Of a stretch of DNA of 64,000 bases, positions 12,886-25,516 are shown piece after piece (position 1 is the first letter of the stretch; every line of letters begins with the position of its first letter). Origin of the DNA: Drosophila miranda (lineage: Eukaryota > Arthropoda > Insecta > Diptera > Drosophilidae); assembly GCF_003369915.1 (NCBI RefSeq), contig NW_022881603.1, positions 10,957,249 through 11,021,248 of the forward strand, read 5' to 3'. The notes beneath the pieces were generated by a model. That model saw only the letters and a list, made by a program, of their open reading frames with translations. It ran no database searches and was not told the origin of the DNA. The position numbers and the translations under genes are program-made.

Positions 12886-13110
12886 TCAGAGAATCCCCAG
12901 AAGGCTCACCGATGCCCCTGTATCCAGTAGTCCCATCAGCGTCCTCGGGCCCAACTTCACTCGTGCGAATGGCCTGTCATCCTGACGAATTGCCGAGTGG
13001 ACTGCAGCACACACCTGGAGCCGCCTCCTCTTGCGCCCCTGAAATCTGTCCCGAGCCCGCTGTGCTCTGACTGCTCCCGTTCGGATACTCTCATCGACTT
13101 CGTCCCCCAT
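12886..13110 (-). pseudogene. Gypsy aspartic protease fragment, copy A
   Basis: A short frame bearing the retropepsin signature LLDTGASVSLLG, with catalytic DTG, preceded by a basic linker. It ends at a stop just after the signature. The following frame (from 12877) carries the protease C-terminal half (LGVDFWRKFGLP), so the domain is broken by a frame change. Copy B has lost this segment entirely. Confidence 0.8.
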
Positions 13111-13275
13111 TATCCGATTCCTGGCCTGTTCGTACTGCCGCTGTCTTTCCTTTATCGGCTTGCGCTCGGACCATCTAGCTTCGGGTAATACCGCTTGGTT
13201 AACCTTATATATGGTAGTGTAAATATTCTTATTGCTACTTCTTTCCTTAGGGGTATCTAATTTAACGTTGGGGGC

Positions 13276-14045
13276 CTATCTATTGGCTGCTTCGCGGCGA
13301 CGTGGAACTCGACTCCTCCAATTGCTCCTTTTCGCGTTTCCCGGCCGACATTTAGGGCATTTAGGGAGGATGACCCCGGCCAGCCCGCACTTGTAGCAGA
13401 ACAGGTTACGCACGGCCGACTCACACTCAAAATAGGTGTGACCCGGCTGAGCGCAATTCCAGCACTTCAGCTGGGTGCGGTCGCCTCCGGATTCCCTTGT
13501 CCTATGGACAGCATGCAATGCCTCGGTCTGTGCCTCCGGGTCGTGATTGTTCGCATCCAATTCATGTACTTTGTGATCTTCCCTGCGCCTACTACCCCCA
13601 TGGTCTGGACCGCTCCTTGTCCATCGCGTCGCCAGCAGTTTCTCGGCGTCCGCACACTCTTCTCGCAGCTTCTGTAGATTTGGTATCTGCATTGGATAAA
13701 TCACCCTCGAAATTGCATCCCTAATATTGATCTTTATGATCTTTATTAGATCATAATCCGAGAACGGATTCAGCAATCTCGACCTTAACACCAACATCTC
13801 CTGGATGTACTGGTCCGCCGACTCCCCGTGGCGTTGTCGGCGTTCCCTGAGCTTTTGCTCTCGCTCGAACTCTGTCCGACGAACTTGAAGCTGCTGCTGG
13901 AGACCATATCTCAGATTCGGCCAGTCCGGCATTCCTACCGTCCGAACATGCATCCAGTACCAATCCCTTGCGTGGCCACTGACCAATGTGTGTAAGGCTT
14001 TCAACACCTCCGCATGATCTCTCGCATGAACTCTAGCATGTCCGC
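13276..14045 (-). pseudogene. Gypsy gag fragment, copy A
   Basis: A nucleocapsid/capsid-like gag. It has capsid-type helices (LVSGHARDWYW, RRQRHGESADQYI) and then two zinc knuckles, CWNCAQPGHTYFEC and CYKCGLAGVILPKC, the second lacking the usual His. The N-terminal portion present in copy B is deleted, roughly 400 nt near 14010-14030, so the frame starts inside the capsid region. A remnant of the gag 5' end (the LSSAVNAALAQAQETYRAS region) survives at about 14030-14170. Confidence 0.82.
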
Positions 14046-14261
14046 TTGCATTGACGATCTCAGCGCTTCCATTTGCTGCCCGAGCGACGCTCGGTAGGTC
14101 TCCTGTGCTTGGGCTAAGGCTGCGTTCACGGCTGAGCTTAACTCGGACGGTAACACCAGGTCCTTACGGGTTCGCTGTGTGGGGACACAAACGTGTCTCC
14201 AGTCGGTGTTCCGCTGGATTCCTTGGTGCTCCGCTGACGGTTCTCGCACCAGGTTTTCGGC

Positions 14262-15034
14262 ATGGCCAGTACCTCTGCCAGCTGCGGAATCGGAATCACC
14301 ATGCAGACTCGCACCTTTGTCAACCATCTGGGTCGCACATCACCATCGTGGAGAAGAACAAGTGCATGCGGCCATACTGCACCTACGAGCAAGTGGAGCT
14401 GCCCGATCAGACTTGTCCCACCACACAGTGGAGTGATTGGAGCCCGTGCTCAGCCACCTGTGGTCGCGGCGTGACCATCCGCACCCGTCTCTTGTTGCTG
14501 TAGAACGGACCCGAGAAGGAGAACTGCACGCAGCGAATGGAGCTGCATCAACAGAAGGACGTGTCGAACCCGCAGGACTGCCACATCAATATGGAGCTGG
14601 CCAAGGACATTTGCGTTCAACAGCCGGACTCTGGTCCTTGCCGCGGCAGCTACCAGCGCTACGCCTTCAATCCGCACACCCATCGCTGCGATGCGTTCAG
14701 CTACGGCGGTTGCCGTGGAAACCGGAACAACTTCCTTACGGAGAACGACTGTCTGCACACCTGCAGCATGACAGGCTCCGCCTCGAGCACAGCTCACCAG
14801 GATGGCAATCTACCCAAAGGCTGCATCATGTCCGAGTGGGAAAATTGGTCGGCCTGTAGCGTCAGCTGCGGCCTCGGCTTCTCCGAGGCCCATCGCTTTG
14901 TCATAAGCGAGCCGAAGCATGGCGGCCAGTCCTGTCCCAAGCGTTTGGTCAAACATCGTCGCCAATTACTCAATATACGTCTCCACAGAGATTCAAATAA
15001 ACACAATTACATATTTTCACCTATTTTCTATTGA
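14262..15034 (+). pseudogene. fat-spo: fat-spondin-like TSP1/Kunitz gene, copy A (broken)
   Basis: The 3' part of a secreted spondin: a TSP1 fragment (SASCGIGIT), a TSP1 (WSDWSPCSATCGRG), a Kunitz domain (GPCRGSYQRY...FSYGGCRGNRNNF) and a last TSP1 (WENWSACSVSCGLG). The reeler/spondin N-terminus and signal peptide are missing because the LTR element lies where the upstream exons should be. Copy A adds its own lesions: a 13-nt deletion near 14336, a TAG codon at 14501-14503 where copy B has GAG, and loss of a conserved Cys near 14561. The open frame 14537-15034 is only the Kunitz-TSP1 part. Orthology to D. melanogaster CG6953 is from domain order and neighbours. Confidence 0.82.
14996..15001 (+). 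terminator. Poly(A) signal AATAAA, spondin copy A
   Basis: AATAAA on the plus strand. It lies inside the apparent open frame of the last spondin exon, so the frame running past it probably reads through a lost stop. Confidence 0.5.
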
Positions 15035-15052
15035 TCATCTTAAATACATATA

Positions 15053-17635
15053 TCACACCACACAGTAACGCATGAGATACTGACGGGCCTTCCAGGAGTT
15101 GCCATTGGCGCGGTAGATGAGATGCAAGTTGAAGGCCGTCTCGTGCTGAAGTCCCAGAGTGTCCTCATACTCGGCAATCAGTGGATGATGCACGGCCAAG
15201 GCCTTTTCGTAGAACTCGACTGCGAGGTGGAGTATATTGGCCTGATGGTAGATGCTTCCGATATTGTAGAAGATTTCCAGCTGGGCAGCGCACCTGCAGA
15301 AATCATCGCCAGCAGACCGGAGTTCTTTGTACCGCTCGGCAAAGGCCACCGCTTGAGCTACGGCTGCCGACTTCCGGAGCACCTTCTTCTGCAGGGCCAA
15401 CTGATTGAAGACGACGGCTATGGAAAGCGCTACCAGGGGATCCGGATTCTCGCGTAGCATGGGCACGTACACGTTGAGGGCGTACTTGAATGAACTGCAG
15501 TTGAGATGGTAGTGGCCCAGGAAGAGACGCATCTGTTGGTCGACAAGGGGCTGGCGATGCAGGAGACGCCTTATGTAGCGGCAGTACCGCATGTCCTCCC
15601 CCTTCTGGACGAGCAGGGAGAGCAGGTTCCACAAGTTTATCTGGTTCGGCTGCTTTGCGATGAGTTCACGCAGATACGAAAACGCAATGGCGCAGTCGTC
15701 ATTGAAATAGCAGGCCAGTATCATAATCCTTTCAATCTCGTAATGGTAATACGTGAACCTCTTTGTGGTGACCATTGCGAAGCAGAGCTTCTCAGCGGCA
15801 CTGCTCATGCCATGTGTGTGGGCCGTGCGCATCAGGTCCAGAAACAGATCATACTCATCCTTGATGGTCAGATCTGATGCGGCACTCTTGCCGGGATCCT
15901 AAAGATCATTCAATTGTATGGAATTCTTTCGGAATCGAACAAGTAAGTATTTTTGCCTGCAGCTCCGGCTCTGTTGATCCCGTTGCCCCAGCTGCCAGAC
16001 TTCGCATCTGCATAATGGCCTTTAAGCTCTCGGCGTTGTAGGTACTTCCGCCGTTGGCCGCCGCTATCATTTCCTCGCGATTTTTCAGCTTGATGGAATG
16101 TCTACTGAGCAAAACATATCCCACGTCCAGAAACTCTTCGATGCGCCCGATTTGCTTCAACATTACGCATCTTTCGTAGAGCAGGCGATCAATCAAGGGC
16201 TGGCCCTCGACCTCGCCAGACTGCTCCAAGGCCTCGATGGCCTCCTCATGCCGGCCCTGCTGTTTCAGAAGTGCGGACAGCTTGAACTTGGCATCGTAGC
16301 AAACGGGGGCTAGATGGACCACTCTCTGGTAGCATTGGATGGCCTCATTGGTGCGATTTAGCTGGCGAAGACACTCCGCCTGCTGCAGCCAGACGAAGGC
16401 GGGACAGTCAAAGGTATTGCCATCGGTGATGGGACTCATAAGGGCTATGGCCTCGGCATACTTGTGCTCCTGCATCAGGGCTTCCGTGATGTCCATGTAC
16501 AGTTCCACGCGGCCCACGGACAGGATGTGCTCCTGTACATTCTGGATGAGGTAGCCCAAGAGGTGGTGGGCCCGCAGATGGATCAGACTCACACATAGCT
16601 TGGCCCTCAGCTCGGGCGCGTAGTCGTCGGGTATGACGCAAAAGTAAATCATCTCCAGGCTCTCCTCCTGATCGTCTTCCAGCTCAAAGTTTGTTCTCTC
16701 TCTGTGGCAACTGAGCACCTTGGAGTATCGCTTGTTGATAATCAACAGTTCGAGATACATGTTGAGATCCTCCAGGCTAAAGCGGGCTTCGCATCCACTG
16801 TACGCCCCCTCCATGGCCTCGAGAGCTATCGCATGCTTCTCGAGGACGTGAAAGAAACGAGCCACTCGCCCATTTTCTCCAGCAGCTGGGCTTTTCGGAG
16901 CCTTAACAAGTAACCTTTTGGAAGCACTTTGATGGCCTTTGTATAAATAAGACGGGCACGGGCCATGTTGCCCTGCTGCACCAGCAAATCAGAGACTCTT
17001 ATCCACATGTCGCGATCCTGAGGGTTCAAGTGTGCCGCGAGAGTGGAGAAGTGCAGGAACTTGACCTCGTCGCGATTTTCATAGATCTCGGCCAACGTGT
17101 AGAACGGCTCACTGGCCAGCGGGTTCTGGCGGATGATCTCCATGCAAATCCGTTCGGCTGTCTCATACCGACCGTACGCGAAGCTCAGGTTCGCCTCGCC
17201 CATCAATCCTTGCAGAGCGGGGCTCAGCTGGCTCTTGCGCCCCAGATTTCCGCCACCGCCGGAGCGAGCACCTTCCTGCTGCTGTCCCACCGGCGGTTTT
17301 CGTTGCGCAGACACTGTGGGTTGTTTCTCTGCTTCCTCCTCTCCATTATTTTCATCATCTTCGTCGCTGGGCTCGAGCTTTGTGCAGAAGTCTGGGAATT
17401 CTAGGCACTGGACTCCCTGCACATAGCGCTTGATTAGCGCTCCTTCCTCCTCGTAGTCGTAGTTCTGGTCACTGTCTTCGGCCTCCCCTGTAGCCATGTC
17501 TATGATGTCCACAATCCTGAGGGGCTGCGTCTCCTCGAACTGCTCCAACTCATCGTCCGGCACATCGTTGGTCTCAATTTCCTGAATTAAACGTTGGAGT
17601 CGGCCTGGTCCATTGTAAACATTACACACCAGCAA
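15053..17635 (-). pseudogene. GTF3C3 (CG8950-like): GTF3C3/TFIIIC102 TPR subunit, copy A (88-nt deletion)
   Basis: A subunit of TFIIIC, which binds tRNA and 5S gene promoters and recruits TFIIIB; the TPR array is the TFIIIB-contact scaffold. The N-terminus is acidic (DYEEEGAL, EPSDEDDENNGEEEAE). Tandem TPRs follow (SFAYGRYETAERICMEII, DRDMWIRVSDLLVQQGNMARAR, CYDAKFKLSALLKQQGRHEEAIEALE), and the C-terminal repeats end LMRYCVV. A 58-nt intron (15899-15956) joins ELQ to DPGKS in frame. Relative to copy B, 88 nt are missing at about 16863 (after MGE), which shifts the frame. A 9-nt in-frame loss lies near 15872. The gene ends about 20 nt from the spondin frame (convergent) and shares a promoter with the helicase. 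Family assignment is strong. Confidence 0.88.
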
Positions 17636-18023
17636 ACTTAACCCCCTTAAACCCCCTCAAATTAAACAGGTGAACAGCGTGAGTTACGCCGCAGAAAATA
17701 ATACTGAACTTTCTCTATCTGTTTTTTTTCTCCGTCCTTTCTCTATACATAAAAAAGGGCAACGATATTTTTTACCAGAACAGCGCTAAAGTTCTTCAAG
17801 TTTCTTAATATTCTTGGAGTGCATTTAATACCCAATGGTCTACAATGGGTTAAGTTAATCAACAGGAGATCAAACAAACGGCCCTCGATACTATCGACTG
17901 GGTAATCGCAGAGCAGAGCTACCAGACAGAGCTAAGAGTTAACGGAACTTTTTTTTACTGAATGCTTATCGCGCAGTCCCTGTTTTTACTTGTGTATTCT
18001 TGTTTTTAGTGGCATCAACACGC
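17636..18023. promoter_or_regulatory. Divergent GTF3C3/helicase promoter, copy A (shortened)
   Basis: The 388 nt between the two start codons, both genes reading outward. It includes T-rich tracts near 17708 and 17951. Compared with copy B it lacks about 110 nt at 17908, the segment that in B carries Ohler motif 6-like and motif 1-like sequences. Promoter loss of function is inference. Confidence 0.55.
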
Positions 18024-20517
18024 ATGCACGCAAGAGGAATGAATCTGCAACTTGTAAGTGAGCATGCAGCACAACTAGTGGAAGTTCGCTAATAATGAAT
18101 TTCAAATTATAGTTAGATCGGCAGCTGTCGCATATAGGCACCGAGGTGGATTTTTGGTTAAAACAAACGGTACAGCTAGCGAAATCGGAACCATTAAACG
18201 GAACGAATGCCGGAGAAACTATGCCGGGAATCGGGATACAGAACGGGTAGGTGAGGAGTACCAGGGAGTGCATTTTACTGTTTTCCATTACATTTTTGCA
18301 GGTCATCGGGCTTTACGCGCGATCGCCGTACTACGAGCCCAATGCGAAAATGCTGCAGGCCCAGACAAACAATTTTATGGACGACGATTTGACCGACAAT
18401 GACGCCATCTTTGCGCATTATTTGAGCACCGAGAAGTTGGAGTTTTACAATGCGTCCTCGGTGATGCTGACTCTGCTTACTATCGAGGATGTGACTACAA
18501 TGAAGCTGTACTCGCAGCTCATCGAGCCGGATGTGGCGGTTCATAAAGTACATATAAATGCATTTCGTGTCGCTCTCTCTGCTAGCGATTCTGTTAATGC
18601 CGAGGAAGTGGTGTCCCCGGGAATCGATGAGGTTGTCTTGATACCCAAGTGCAGTTTAATGGCCTCGCCGCTACCAAAGGAGCTCATATCGGCCCTGTTT
18701 CCACATCCGCATGAGCAAATGCCTTTTAAAGATCAGATGCGCCGCCATGTGGCCAGTGTGGAACAGGTCTGCCGCACCAGTGTTCACTTCAAGTTCAGTA
18801 GGGGAAAACTTCCAGACGACAATGTGTTGCAGTCGCAACGCTTTCATGTAATTCTCCGCTCCACGCGTATTCCGTTTCGCTTTATGTACCGCGCTGTCAA
18901 TATGCTCCCGGAGATGCCAGGTCTCCGTCGTTACCTCTTTCCCTTTCCGAATTGGCTAACCACAATGATAGAAACCTCGAAGATTTCATTGCATGACTGC
19001 AATCTTCCATCTTTGATGCAAATCCAACCGCCGCCCCCGCAAGCTCCTCCAGCACATATTTCGCTGCTGAACGAGACCATAGGCGATAATGAAGAACAGT
19101 TGGAGGCGGTGCAGACGATTGTGGCTGGACCCAATCCCAAAGCTCCATTTATAGTGTTCGGACCACCAGGTAAGCATCAGGTATGCTAGCCACAGTCGTA
19201 CACAATTCACACCTTCTATCCATTCAGGCACTGGCAAGACCACTACCATTGTGGAGGCCATTCTACAGGTGCGCCTTCGACGACCGCAAAGCCGCATCCT
19301 TGTAACAGCCGGTTCGAACTCGGCCTGCGACACGATTGCCATGAAACTGTGCGAGTATATCGAAGGAAACTTTCGGCTCATGTTTTTAAGGGAAAAGAAG
19401 GTACTGAAATTGGTGCCGCCCTTGCTGCTGAATAACTCCAATTGCTCGGACCATTTGTTCAAGCATCTACGAGTGCGTAATGTGATTACGTATACCATCA
19501 TCGTGGCCACATTGGTTACTGTCGGCCGCCTGGCTAACGATGGCTTTGGTGACTTTTTCACCCACATATTCATCGACGAGGCTGGAGCTTCCACCGAGCC
19601 GGAGACTATTATGGGCATTGTGGGTGTTAAAAAGAACAAAGAGAACGGCAACTTCGATCGCACCCTTCAGGTGCGTCTGCGTCGTAACTATCGGTCACAT
19701 CCCGAGATCGTGCGTCTTTTTAACGAGCTCTACTACGGCGGAGAGCTAATCGCAAAGGCTCCGGACGAACAGGTCAACCTTGCCGCTGAATGGGATGTGC
19801 TGCCCAATGGCCAGTTCCCCATCATCTTCCAGGCCACACATGGAGTCACCAAAAACGAGGAGCACACCACCAGCTCCTTCAATTCGCTGGACGCAGAGGT
19901 TCTGTGCTGGCACGTCAAGCGCTTGATAAAAAATGGCCTCGGCCCAAATATAGAGGTAAAGCAGGAAGACATCGGTGTGGTGGCTCCATACACGTCTCAG
20001 GGCAACCTAATCATTCGGAAGCTTAAGCGGCAGGGCCTCGGCAATGTGGAAGTTGGCAGCGTGGAGACCTATCAGGGCAGAGAGAAGCTCATCATCATTG
20101 CCACTCTGGTGCGTTCGTTTAGCTATATGGGGTTCATGCGTAACCCGCGTCGCATCAATGTGCTCATTTCGCGGCCCAATGCGCTGCTCATACTGATTGG
20201 TAATCCCGTCACTCTTCGCCATCATCCCGACTTCAAGTTCATCATTGATGAGTGCATCCAACATCAAACGTATCTCTTCAAAAAGAGAGATTCATTGCAC
20301 TTCGTGGTAAAACATGTGGCTATAAGCGATTTGGAAGATGGCAAAAATGTGAACACTGCAAATCCGAAAAAAGCCTTAGTTAAAGCCAATCAAGTGATCC
20401 CAGAAATGGGTAAGTGCTTAAACTACAGTCTTGGATTTATTTTGCTATACCACCTATTTTACAGATAAAATCTCCACCGCCATCTGTGCCATGATGAATG
20501 CTTTAAATATATCATAG
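18024..20517 (+). pseudogene. CG6967-like: MOV10/Armitage-like SF1 RNA helicase, copy A
   Basis: UPF1-like SF1 helicase of the MOV10/SDE3/Armitage group; relatives act in RNA silencing and transposon control. Exons: 18024-18053, 18113-18246, 18302-19169, 19228-20409, 20465-20517 (stop). A 58-nt intron splits Walker A (GPPG | TGKTTT). Also visible are motif II (FIDEAGAS), SVETYQGREK and NVLISRPNALLILIGNP. Lesions: a 1-nt loss near 18322 (GCGCGATCGCCG against GCGCGACCTGCCG in B) breaks the frame at the start of exon 3. Then 36 nt (12 residues) are lost after FLREK (near 19396), and 132 nt (44 residues) including motif III GDHKQL are lost near 19641. Two in-frame starts (18024, 18039) are possible. 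The MOV10-like class is secure; the exact orthologue is from memory. Confidence 0.87.
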
Positions 20518-21519
20518 AGCTACGCTCTTCCCTAATCTAAATCGAACAAAATCTTCTAGAGATATAAACTAGGACTAACGGCTGCCGTACCCTGATAATT
20601 ATATGTGCAAGACGCAGAGACTGCCTAGAACATTCCTAAAGTACGCATCTGTTTGTAACCATTTACTTTAATTTTTTTTTTAAATTTTATTTGTATTATT
20701 TGTCTATCTGTAACAGTGGGCTGCTCTTGCTCTTGCGGTCTTTAAGAGCTGTAATAAGCGCTCCATTTATTGCACTGTAAACGAAAGGAAAATAATAGGT
20801 ATTATTTGAGAAATTCCTCGGACCGGATGAGTAGTTCCCATGAATGGATGTCGTTTGGTACGCTCAACCGGATTGATAGTCAGATGCAATTGTGTAAGCA
20901 TTATCATTTAGAGTATATATATTTAAGCAGTGTCTCTATATAATTAGTAATCAGATTATAAAGAATACAATACAATGGAGTTGCTGCGTTAGTTTTCGAA
21001 AAATGTTTAAAAATAGTTACGATCTTGCTTGCGGAGGAGCCTGTCATTCATTTAATTTTTTTGTCCATCGCCTTTCGTATAAATTCGTTCAGTCTTTGTT
21101 AATCAACAATTTTACTTTTTTAAAGTGATTAATGGTTTACATTTGTTTTGAGTCGGAGAAATGTGCACTTAACGAGAAATGCAAAGTTAATTAGAGAAAC
21201 CTCAATTTAATGAACTTCTTCTGCAATGACTGTCTCCGTTCGTTCGATATAAAAATTTGTGTTCGCATTTTTGGTTTATAATAAAATATATATATTAAAT
21301 ATTATTATTGTTCTGTGTGTAGGACATATCAAACGCTCTCCTTAGCTGCCTCGATTGCGTGTGAGTAACTACATTTGGTATACACTTATAAAAGACCCCG
21401 ACCCCAGGAGGCGACGCTCTTCGTCACCAGCATCCATCATCAGGGTGAGTGTGTTTCGATGTGATTTTGTGAGTGGGGGATGGGGTACAACAATATCTAC
21501 GTGGGGTTAAGACCCGAGA
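20518..21519. other. Convergent 3' intergenic region, copy A
   Basis: About 1 kb between the stops of the helicase (+) and the zinc-finger gene (-). It is AT-rich, with an AATAAA-type hexamer near 21281 on the plus strand and TTTATT near 20765 as minus-strand poly(A) candidates. No ORF or TE is recognised. Copy B (59197-60197) is nearly identical. Confidence 0.6.
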
Positions 21520-24500
21520 TTAGAGTATCATTCGCCGCACGCCGCACTCCATGCAGAACTTGGCGTGCTCGATGATGAACCTGCCGCCACACTCGTGGCA
21601 GAACTTGGACAACTTCATACTCGAACTTAGGCTGGACGCGGAGTTACAGCTCAGCAGGGAATGCTGCGATGTGGTTGGAGTCAGCGACGCCTGCCCATTG
21701 TTGTTGTTGTTATATACTGGCTGGGATTGCACCTGCTGTTGCTGCTGCTGGTAGTTGTAGTTGCTATCTGGTCTATTGTGCTTCTGTTGATCCTGCGGCT
21801 GCTGCGTGGACATTGTCAGAGAGTGCTCCGATCCACTGGAGGATTCTGCTCCGTCGGTATTGCCATTGCCAATGCTATTGATAGCGCCGCCGCCGCCGCC
21901 ATAAAGCCTCTGACGTGCCTTGAGAGTGCCATAGGCAGTGTGCGCCTGGGTCGAGACATCAGTCATGGCGCTCGGCAGCTTGGCACTGGCCGTGTGCGGA
22001 CGCAGCAGATTCTGGTCGCGTGGTGTACCCGGTTGTAGGTCGCCGGACCGCTGTCGCGACAGGCTGTAGGGGGAGTTGGTGCTGCAATAGAAATGCAAGA
22101 CAAATTATTCAATGAAAGTCATCATGGCAGATTACTCACCTGCCATAGGCAGAGTCGGAGCTTAGCTTGGAGCTAGCGCCGCGACGAGACGAGTGGGACG
22201 AGGACATGGGATAACCATCGCGACTGCTTAGCTCGTCGGAATCCGCTGATGCTGAGGGTGTCAAGGGGGAGCTGGCCTTCAACTGATGCTGCTCCTGCTG
22301 CTGAAGCTGTTGCACTGGCTCCGGATCCAATTCCCTTGCGTACAGCAAGGGGAATTGCGTACCCTGCTCTTCGGGTCTTCTGATGAACAGGGTACGGATT
22401 GAGGCGCCGGCATCCTCGCCCAGTTGCCGAAACTCGCTCTGGATTGCTGGATCAGATTTTTAGCGTTATTGACCTGGACGGAGTCGCTCGATAATAGGGC
22501 CAGTCTGTTGGCATTGCCAGCCAACTGGCTGGCCCGATCCTCAGGCCCGCCCTGGGCGTCGACATAGGCGTCCTCTGTATCGCTGATCTTTCTGAACCGA
22601 GCGTGCTCCGGCTCGTTGCCATTCTCGATGTGCAGCACGTCGATGGGCGTCTGTGAGTTGCCCACCATGTGGCGCAGGGAGTCGGGTGAAATTGGGGAAC
22701 GGCCGTGGGCATTTGTCTCCGTCTCGATGCTGATGAAGATCTCCCGCTTCTGCTGATCCTCGACTGGCCTCTTCCCCACCATCTGCACTGGCATCTGCTG
22801 CATCTTTTCGTCGTGGCTGCTAGCACTGGATGCATTCGATTGCTGGCGCTGCATCTGCATCTGCAATTTCTCGCCTCCCTTGCTATTCGAACTATTCGAG
22901 TTGGATCTGTGGGTGTAAGGGTCTTTAGTGGGCTGTGACTTGGGCTGAAGGATGCTACTGGTGGTGGCCGGTCTCAGTGTGGCTGTAGTGGTCTGTTGTG
23001 GGGTCGAAGTCGCTTTATGGAACGAGCGTTGCCTGCTCGTCGTGCGATTCAGCAGGAATTCGCGACAATCTTTGAACAGCGGGAACTGCTCGTCGTCATT
23101 CTCGTTCTCGAATGAGGAGAGAAACTCCTCAAAGTCAAAGTCGTCGAAGGTGGGCATGTTGCCCATCGGCATGACCAGGGGCAGTGGATTGGCCAGCAGT
23201 TCCTTCTGCTGCTGCTGCCAGCACTGCTCGTCGTACTCCATTGAGGACCGATTGGCCTCATCGTCGGCGGAGCACCCCGACGAGGCATCGGCATCCTCCG
23301 GCGAGGCATCGTACAGAAACTGATTGCGTCCCAAGCGCATCTTTCGCTTCAGCAGATTCCTGGCCTCTCCGGACTGACGTCGCTCGTAGGTGATGGTCGA
23401 CTGAGAGCTGTTCCGACTTCGGCTCTGCGACAGCTGCTGTGGCGTGGAACTGGCATCCGAGGCTACGCCGCTGGACACGTGCAGATTATCGCATGCGTTG
23501 ATCAGCTTTGGGTCGATGAACTGTCCGCCGCCCACTGCGGCCGGACGGCCAAAGCCGAAGATGCTCTACAGCTTGATGGGTGTTAGGGTGTTCGCCCCAC
23601 CGCTGACGGGCTGATGGACTGATGGCGTCGACGTCGCTGGTCTGCTGATGTGCTCCAGCCGCAAGGGGGTGGCAATGGGCTGGTAGTTGTTGAGCACCCT
23701 CTTCTCGTTATTCTCCTTGGCCGACACGGCAACTGGGGGTGGGGCTGTGGCTGGTGCTGATTCTGGTGTCACCGTTGTCAGGGCCAGGGGCGGCAGCTGG
23801 CCGGGATTGCTGGACGTGGTCAGGTTCTTGGCCGAGCTCTGCTTGCTCAGGTTGTTGCTCTTATCCTTGAGCTCCTTGCTTGTCAGCTGACTGGCGGCTG
23901 CCACCTCCGCTGCCTTGGCATTCAGCTCTTCCAGCTCGTGTTCGTATTTAAGGAACACCGCCAGGGTGTCGGTCTTGGCCACGTTACGCCCGGGCAGTGC
24001 CTGAGCTGTGGTCTCGCTGGCAGCGCCAACGCCCACCGGTAGCTTCAGCATCTGTTTGCGGTTGGACGTACTCGTATCCCGGCGGACCACGCGTGGACTG
24101 TGGAAGTCGTTGACGCAGGAGGCGCGCACCGGCATCTCGTCGTACTCTTCCGGCTTGAGGAAGTTCGTGGAGATGGGACCCTCGTCGGAGAGGCCCCGCT
24201 GTATGGTGGGGCGATAGTTGGTCGCAAACAACGGACGACTAGGCAGCAGCGGTGTGCGCCGGGGGCCCCGCAGAGAGGAAGTGCGCCGGAAGTTGGAGGC
24301 AGGTGTGGGTTTCGGTGTGGTCGGCGGTGCCTTGCTGGTCAACGAGGTGGTCATGGAAAGACTTGGTGTGGCTGTTAGTTTGGCTGTTGGGGAACCGAAA
24401 CCTCCTCCTGCTCCGGCGGCGTGCCGGGGGAGCAAAGCTCCTCCAGCTGACGTTTGGCCGAGAGGAATGGGATCGTACTTGTCGCCGCGGACGCTGACTC

Positions 24501-25516
24501 CACAGAGGCCGCTATGCAGGAGATTGGAAAGGATGCAGGAAAGTGAGAGAAATAGCGCAAAATGGTAGAAAGTTTCTGTGGGAAAGCTATAATGGTAACC
24601 CGCCCGTCTGTGCATAGCCTGGCTGTCGTCTGGGTGAAATGGCATGAGGAGGAAGAGGAGGAGGGTGAATCAGATTAGCAGGCTACAAACCTCTTGAAGG
24701 TGCCTCCGCGGCGGGAATTGGGAAGCGAGTGGCTGTCGTCCTTGGCAGGCAGCTCCTTGATGTACATTTTTCCATCCTCGTCCTGCTCGAGCATCACCAG
24801 GCAGCGACTGATCCTGCTGCCGCTCTGCTTGGCCACAAGAGGCAGCTTCGTGACAGGCCGCTGATCGCTCTAAGCTTCTACGTCGCTGTGCTCGACCTGC
24901 GGGAACTCTCCGCTATTCAGACTGGACGTGCGTTCGAGGATCTTCGCGGACCTCCTCATCATATTTTCCTTGCTACATTCCAGCTCACTCGATTCGTTGT
25001 CCATTTCAATGACATCGCGCTCGAACTGCAGCCGATCGCTGCCGAGGTGCAGTCTGGGCAGCTTGGTATGGCTCATGGTGTGGCCGAGGGCCTCCAGGCT
25101 TTGCTGCAGCTGGGGCATGGGCAGGGCTCGCATGGGTAACGAACTGTTCATCTCCATGGTGGCCTGGCCAGTCCGCTTCTTGGGCCGGCACACAGTTCGC
25201 GTGGTGGTCGTTTCCATTTTGATTTGGATCTCGGCTCGCGGCGAATCGTCCTCGTAATCGGAATAGGCAACACGCGGTCTCCGCGACAGAGGCACAAGGC
25301 TGCAATCCATATCATCTTCGGTCGATATCTGCATGGAGTTCGCTTTCTTAGTTGGCGATGATTGCTCCAAGTTGCGCAACTCCAAGCTGGAATGCTCCCG
25401 TGTGCGGATGCGGCGACGCGCCTGCCGCACTAGCGGTGTGGAGGAACGCACCTTCACTTTAACCACCTCCTGCGGTGTTTCATCCATTTTAGTTGCTTTT
25501 ACGATGGTCGTAGGGC

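Larger units (their letters stand above)
11133..14265 (-). mobile_element. Gypsy-type LTR retrotransposon, copy A (internally deleted)
   Basis: On the minus strand the order is gag, protease, integrase, which with the integrase last is the Ty3/Gypsy order. Reverse transcriptase and RNase H are gone: the polyprotein passes from a protease/RT linker straight to the integrase zinc region near 12590. LTR-like sequence (GGGGACACAAACGTGTCTCC and about 70 following bases) is present in direct orientation at both ends (11138 and 14179). The element occupies the 5' side of the spondin gene, and its right LTR piece runs into a spondin exon. Copy B carries the same insertion with different deletions. 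It is non-autonomous and broken. Confidence 0.88.

Noticed and set aside
16098..16554. Plus-strand frames over GTF3C3
   Set aside because: Antisense shadows of TPR-coding sequence, with no independent support.
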